Made by a program: the position numbers and the translations under genes. A stretch of 64,000 nt of DNA from Lachnospiraceae bacterium (GTDB lineage: Bacteria > Bacillota > Clostridia > Lachnospirales > Lachnospiraceae), in assembly GCA_022845955.1 (NCBI GenBank), contig AP025576.1:4278001-4342000 (forward strand), in the 5' to 3' direction. Shown one piece after another: positions 62,445-64,000 of this stretch (the first letter of the stretch is position 1; each line of letters starts with the position of its first letter). The notes below the pieces were generated by a model. That model ran no database searches. It was not told the origin of the DNA and saw only the letters and a program-made list of their open reading frames with translations.

Positions 62445-63671
62445 CTACTGGGCCACCAGCTCCATAGCTGTTTTCTCCCATTCGAACAGGCATTGCGGAT
62501 TCCCATTCACCGTACTGATATCCTTCAGCACCAGTTCGACGCTGCAGCGGTTCCTCCGGCATGCGGCAAGGATATGTGACAGTTCCCGCCGTACCTCTTC
62601 CGTGTCCGGCCTTCCCAAAGACAGCCGGGAGGGATTTGGTTTACCGGACAATACGTACCTGGATCCGATACGTTCCGCCGCCACATCCACATCTGCCCAG
62701 GGCGTGATGGATATTTTCCGCAGATTGGGAATCTGTTCCAGGATATCGATTTTCTGATCCAACGGTTCACAGCAGCCATAGTAGACATAGCCGAAAGGTT
62801 CCATGGCTTCCTTCATGTACCGGATATCGAATTCTTCATGCATCTGCGGGGAAACCGCGGCAAATATCTGGGCAAGCCCCCGCCCCCATACTTTTTTCAG
62901 ATTATTATGGGCCAAATCCCCCGCTTCCTTCTGCATGCCGGAGGTCAGTGCCGAGGCACAGTGGCAGTACATGGCATCCATGTCAATCAGGTTCAGCCGC
63001 TCATACTGCTTTACCGTATTCAGGAAAATATCCGTCAGCCTGCGGGCCAGCCCATGCATGAATTCCGGCTCGTCCATCAGGCCGAACAGCAGATCATCCG
63101 CCCCCATAAGGGTCGCAATGGTATCCCAGGTTTTGCATCCCAGGCCATAGCCGGTCGCTTCGCCCACCAGCTTCACGGGCAGGATATCCCCCACCGCTTC
63201 CCCCACCTTTTCCCATTGTCTGCCTGTTTCCTGCCTGTCGTAGGTAATGACGGGAGCATGGAGCATATCCGGCCCTTTTTCCCGAAACACATTATGGTAT
63301 TTGTGGGAACTGATCTGTTCCCCTTCAATTAACTCCTCTTCCACCTCCACACCGATTCCGGTGGAATGGATTACCTTTTCCACGCCAATGTAATCCGGCA
63401 GCACCATATCCGCCGGCATATGCCTCCACTGAAAAAGGATCCTGCGCAGCCGTCTCTCCAGTTTACGCAGATCCGCATCCGCACAGCGCAGGGTAAGCTC
63501 ATCCCCGGTTTCCATTTCTCCCCAGGGTATTTCATCAATCAACACTATGGGACGGATCATATGCAGATCATTCACCGCTTTGTGCAGCCGGATTTTCTCC
63601 TTGTTTTTATCACTGTATGCAGCCTGTGCATATTCCGCTGCCAGCTCCCTGATTACTAAAATATCCTTCAT
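62445..63671 (-). CDS. Uroporphyrinogen-decarboxylase-family methyltransferase
   Basis: 408 residues. The barrel includes VKLVGEATGYGLGCKTWDTIATLMGADDLLFGLMDEPEFMHGL, MDAMYCHCASALTSGM, YVYYGCCEPLDQKIDILEQIPNLRKISITPWADVDVAAERIG, typical of the divergent UroD-like proteins near corrinoid or one-carbon systems. The CxC at YCHCAS and YGCCEP are possible metal ligands. GGGAGGATG lies upstream of the ATG. It follows the PAS protein gene by 26 bases, so they may be co-transcribed. Confidence 0.78.
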   Translation of the reverse strand: MKDILVIRELAAEYAQAAYSDKNKEKIRLHKAVNDLHMIRPIVLIDEIPWGEMETGDELTLRCADADLRKLERRLRRILFQWRHMPADMVLPDYIGVEKVIHSTGIGVEVEEELIEGEQISSHKYHNVFREKGPDMLHAPVITYDRQETGRQWEKVGEAVGDILPVKLVGEATGYGLGCKTWDTIATLMGADDLLFGLMDEPEFMHGLARRLTDIFLNTVKQYERLNLIDMDAMYCHCASALTSGMQKEAGDLAHNNLKKVWGRGLAQIFAAVSPQMHEEFDIRYMKEAMEPFGYVYYGCCEPLDQKIDILEQIPNLRKISITPWADVDVAAERIGSRYVLSGKPNPSRLSLGRPDTEEVRRELSHILAACRRNRCSVELVLKDISTVNGNPQCLFEWEKTAMELVAQ

Positions 63672-63697
63672 TTCACATCCTCCCTTGCCTTCCTCAG

Positions 63698-64000
63698 TTA
63701 TCTGGGCTGATCGGTATCCTGCATGTGTTTGTATTCCGTAATATCAAAGCAGGTCAGAAGGCTGGCATTATGCTCTCCCCACTTCATGGAAGCGGCCCGG
63801 ACTCTGGTCCACACATTATACCGGGGATTATAGATCTCTCCGTCACCTCCCGTAAGAGGGCAGTTTTCACAGGGCCTGCTATTGCAGAAAAAAGCCTGAT
63901 GGCAGGTCATGCCTTTTCTGGCCGCAGGGTCCAAATCCCGGGTTTTGTGGTTCAGATACAAAAGCTCATAGCTGGTTTCATCGATCACATAGATATAGGC
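63698..64000 (-). CDS. PAS-domain protein, C-terminal part only
   Basis: The open frame runs off the right edge and ends at 63698. AYIYVIDETSYELLYLNHKTRDLDPAARKGMTCHQAFFCNSRPCENCPLTGG...WTRVRAASMKWGEHNASLLTCFDITEYK is a PAS fold with the CHQAFFCNSRPCENCP cysteine cluster usual in GGDEF/EAL-linked or sensor PAS proteins of Clostridia. Being C-terminal, the PAS is probably the last of several domains. The full architecture cannot be seen. Confidence 0.7.
   Translation of the reverse strand, partial: AYIYVIDETSYELLYLNHKTRDLDPAARKGMTCHQAFFCNSRPCENCPLTGGDGEIYNPRYNVWTRVRAASMKWGEHNASLLTCFDITEYKHMQDTDQPR

Noticed and set aside
1-64000. CRISPR arrays, tRNA or rRNA genes, prophage modules
   Set aside because: I looked for regular spaced repeats, tRNA cloverleafs with T-loop words, and phage genes and saw none.

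Overview
The window looks like a chromosomal stretch from a gut member of the Lachnospiraceae (Clostridia, Firmicutes), of the Eisenbergiella/Hungatella/Lachnoclostridium kind. This is inference. It rests on strong AGGAGG-type ribosome binding sites, LplB/LplC-type sugar ABC importers, AraC- and LacI-controlled glycan-use clusters, VanRS, DUF1700, T-box and ECF genes, and the general codon style. I see no rRNA, tRNA, CRISPR array, prophage or plasmid origin.

Layout. 1-4.7 kb: the start of a response regulator, a DUF234-type ATPase, and a VanR/VanS pair followed by a penicillin-binding D-Ala-D-Ala carboxypeptidase. 4.8-9.5 kb: one minus-strand ECF vitamin-type transporter operon that also carries a creatininase-family hydrolase and a phosphoribosyltransferase behind a 127-nt leader. 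9.7-18.7 kb: housekeeping and accessory genes, notably a HelD helicase whose C-terminus carries what reads as a GH31 glycosidase N-terminal domain, and a fold-back element next to a truncated immunity-like gene. 19-31.2 kb: a glycan utilisation locus (two permeases, binding protein, an unrecognised lyase-like protein, GH105, GH43-like, with a divergent LacI regulator and GH78 rhamnosidase) that fits a rhamnose- and uronate-rich glycan. 31.2-33.6 kb: a wrecked T-box/alaS locus with an insertion sequence between leader and gene. 33.7-36.5 kb: two XRE-type proteins, one fused to a BtrH-like domain. 36.5-46.7 kb: a second glycan locus (GH88, frameshifted small gene, AraC membrane sensor, binding protein, two permeases, DUF5696-like hydrolase) that fits unsaturated uronyl oligosaccharides. 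46.9-64 kb: two MATE exporters, acetyl- and phosphotransferases, AraC regulators, an O6-methylguanine repair protein, a membrane ankyrin protein, two uroporphyrinogen-decarboxylase-like methyltransferases, a GH2 beta-glucuronidase, a glycosyltransferase and a PAS protein.

The most unusual signal is a pair of fold-back elements (15006-15332 and 62159-62414). Each has 103- or 67-nt arms forming a near-perfect inverted repeat. Both share a terminal GGGTGYAGATAAAAA and a ~104-nt central core, but the arm sequence between these is essentially unrelated in the two copies. The second copy is flanked by an exact 9-bp direct repeat and the first by a 7/9 match, as expected of a transposing element. 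I do not recognise the family.

Other points worth following are the HelD-GH31 fusion, the ECF/creatininase/phosphoribosyltransferase operon, an unassigned branched RNA-like structure at 44826-44942, and a dispersed palindrome family built on CTGAAC-GTTAC words.
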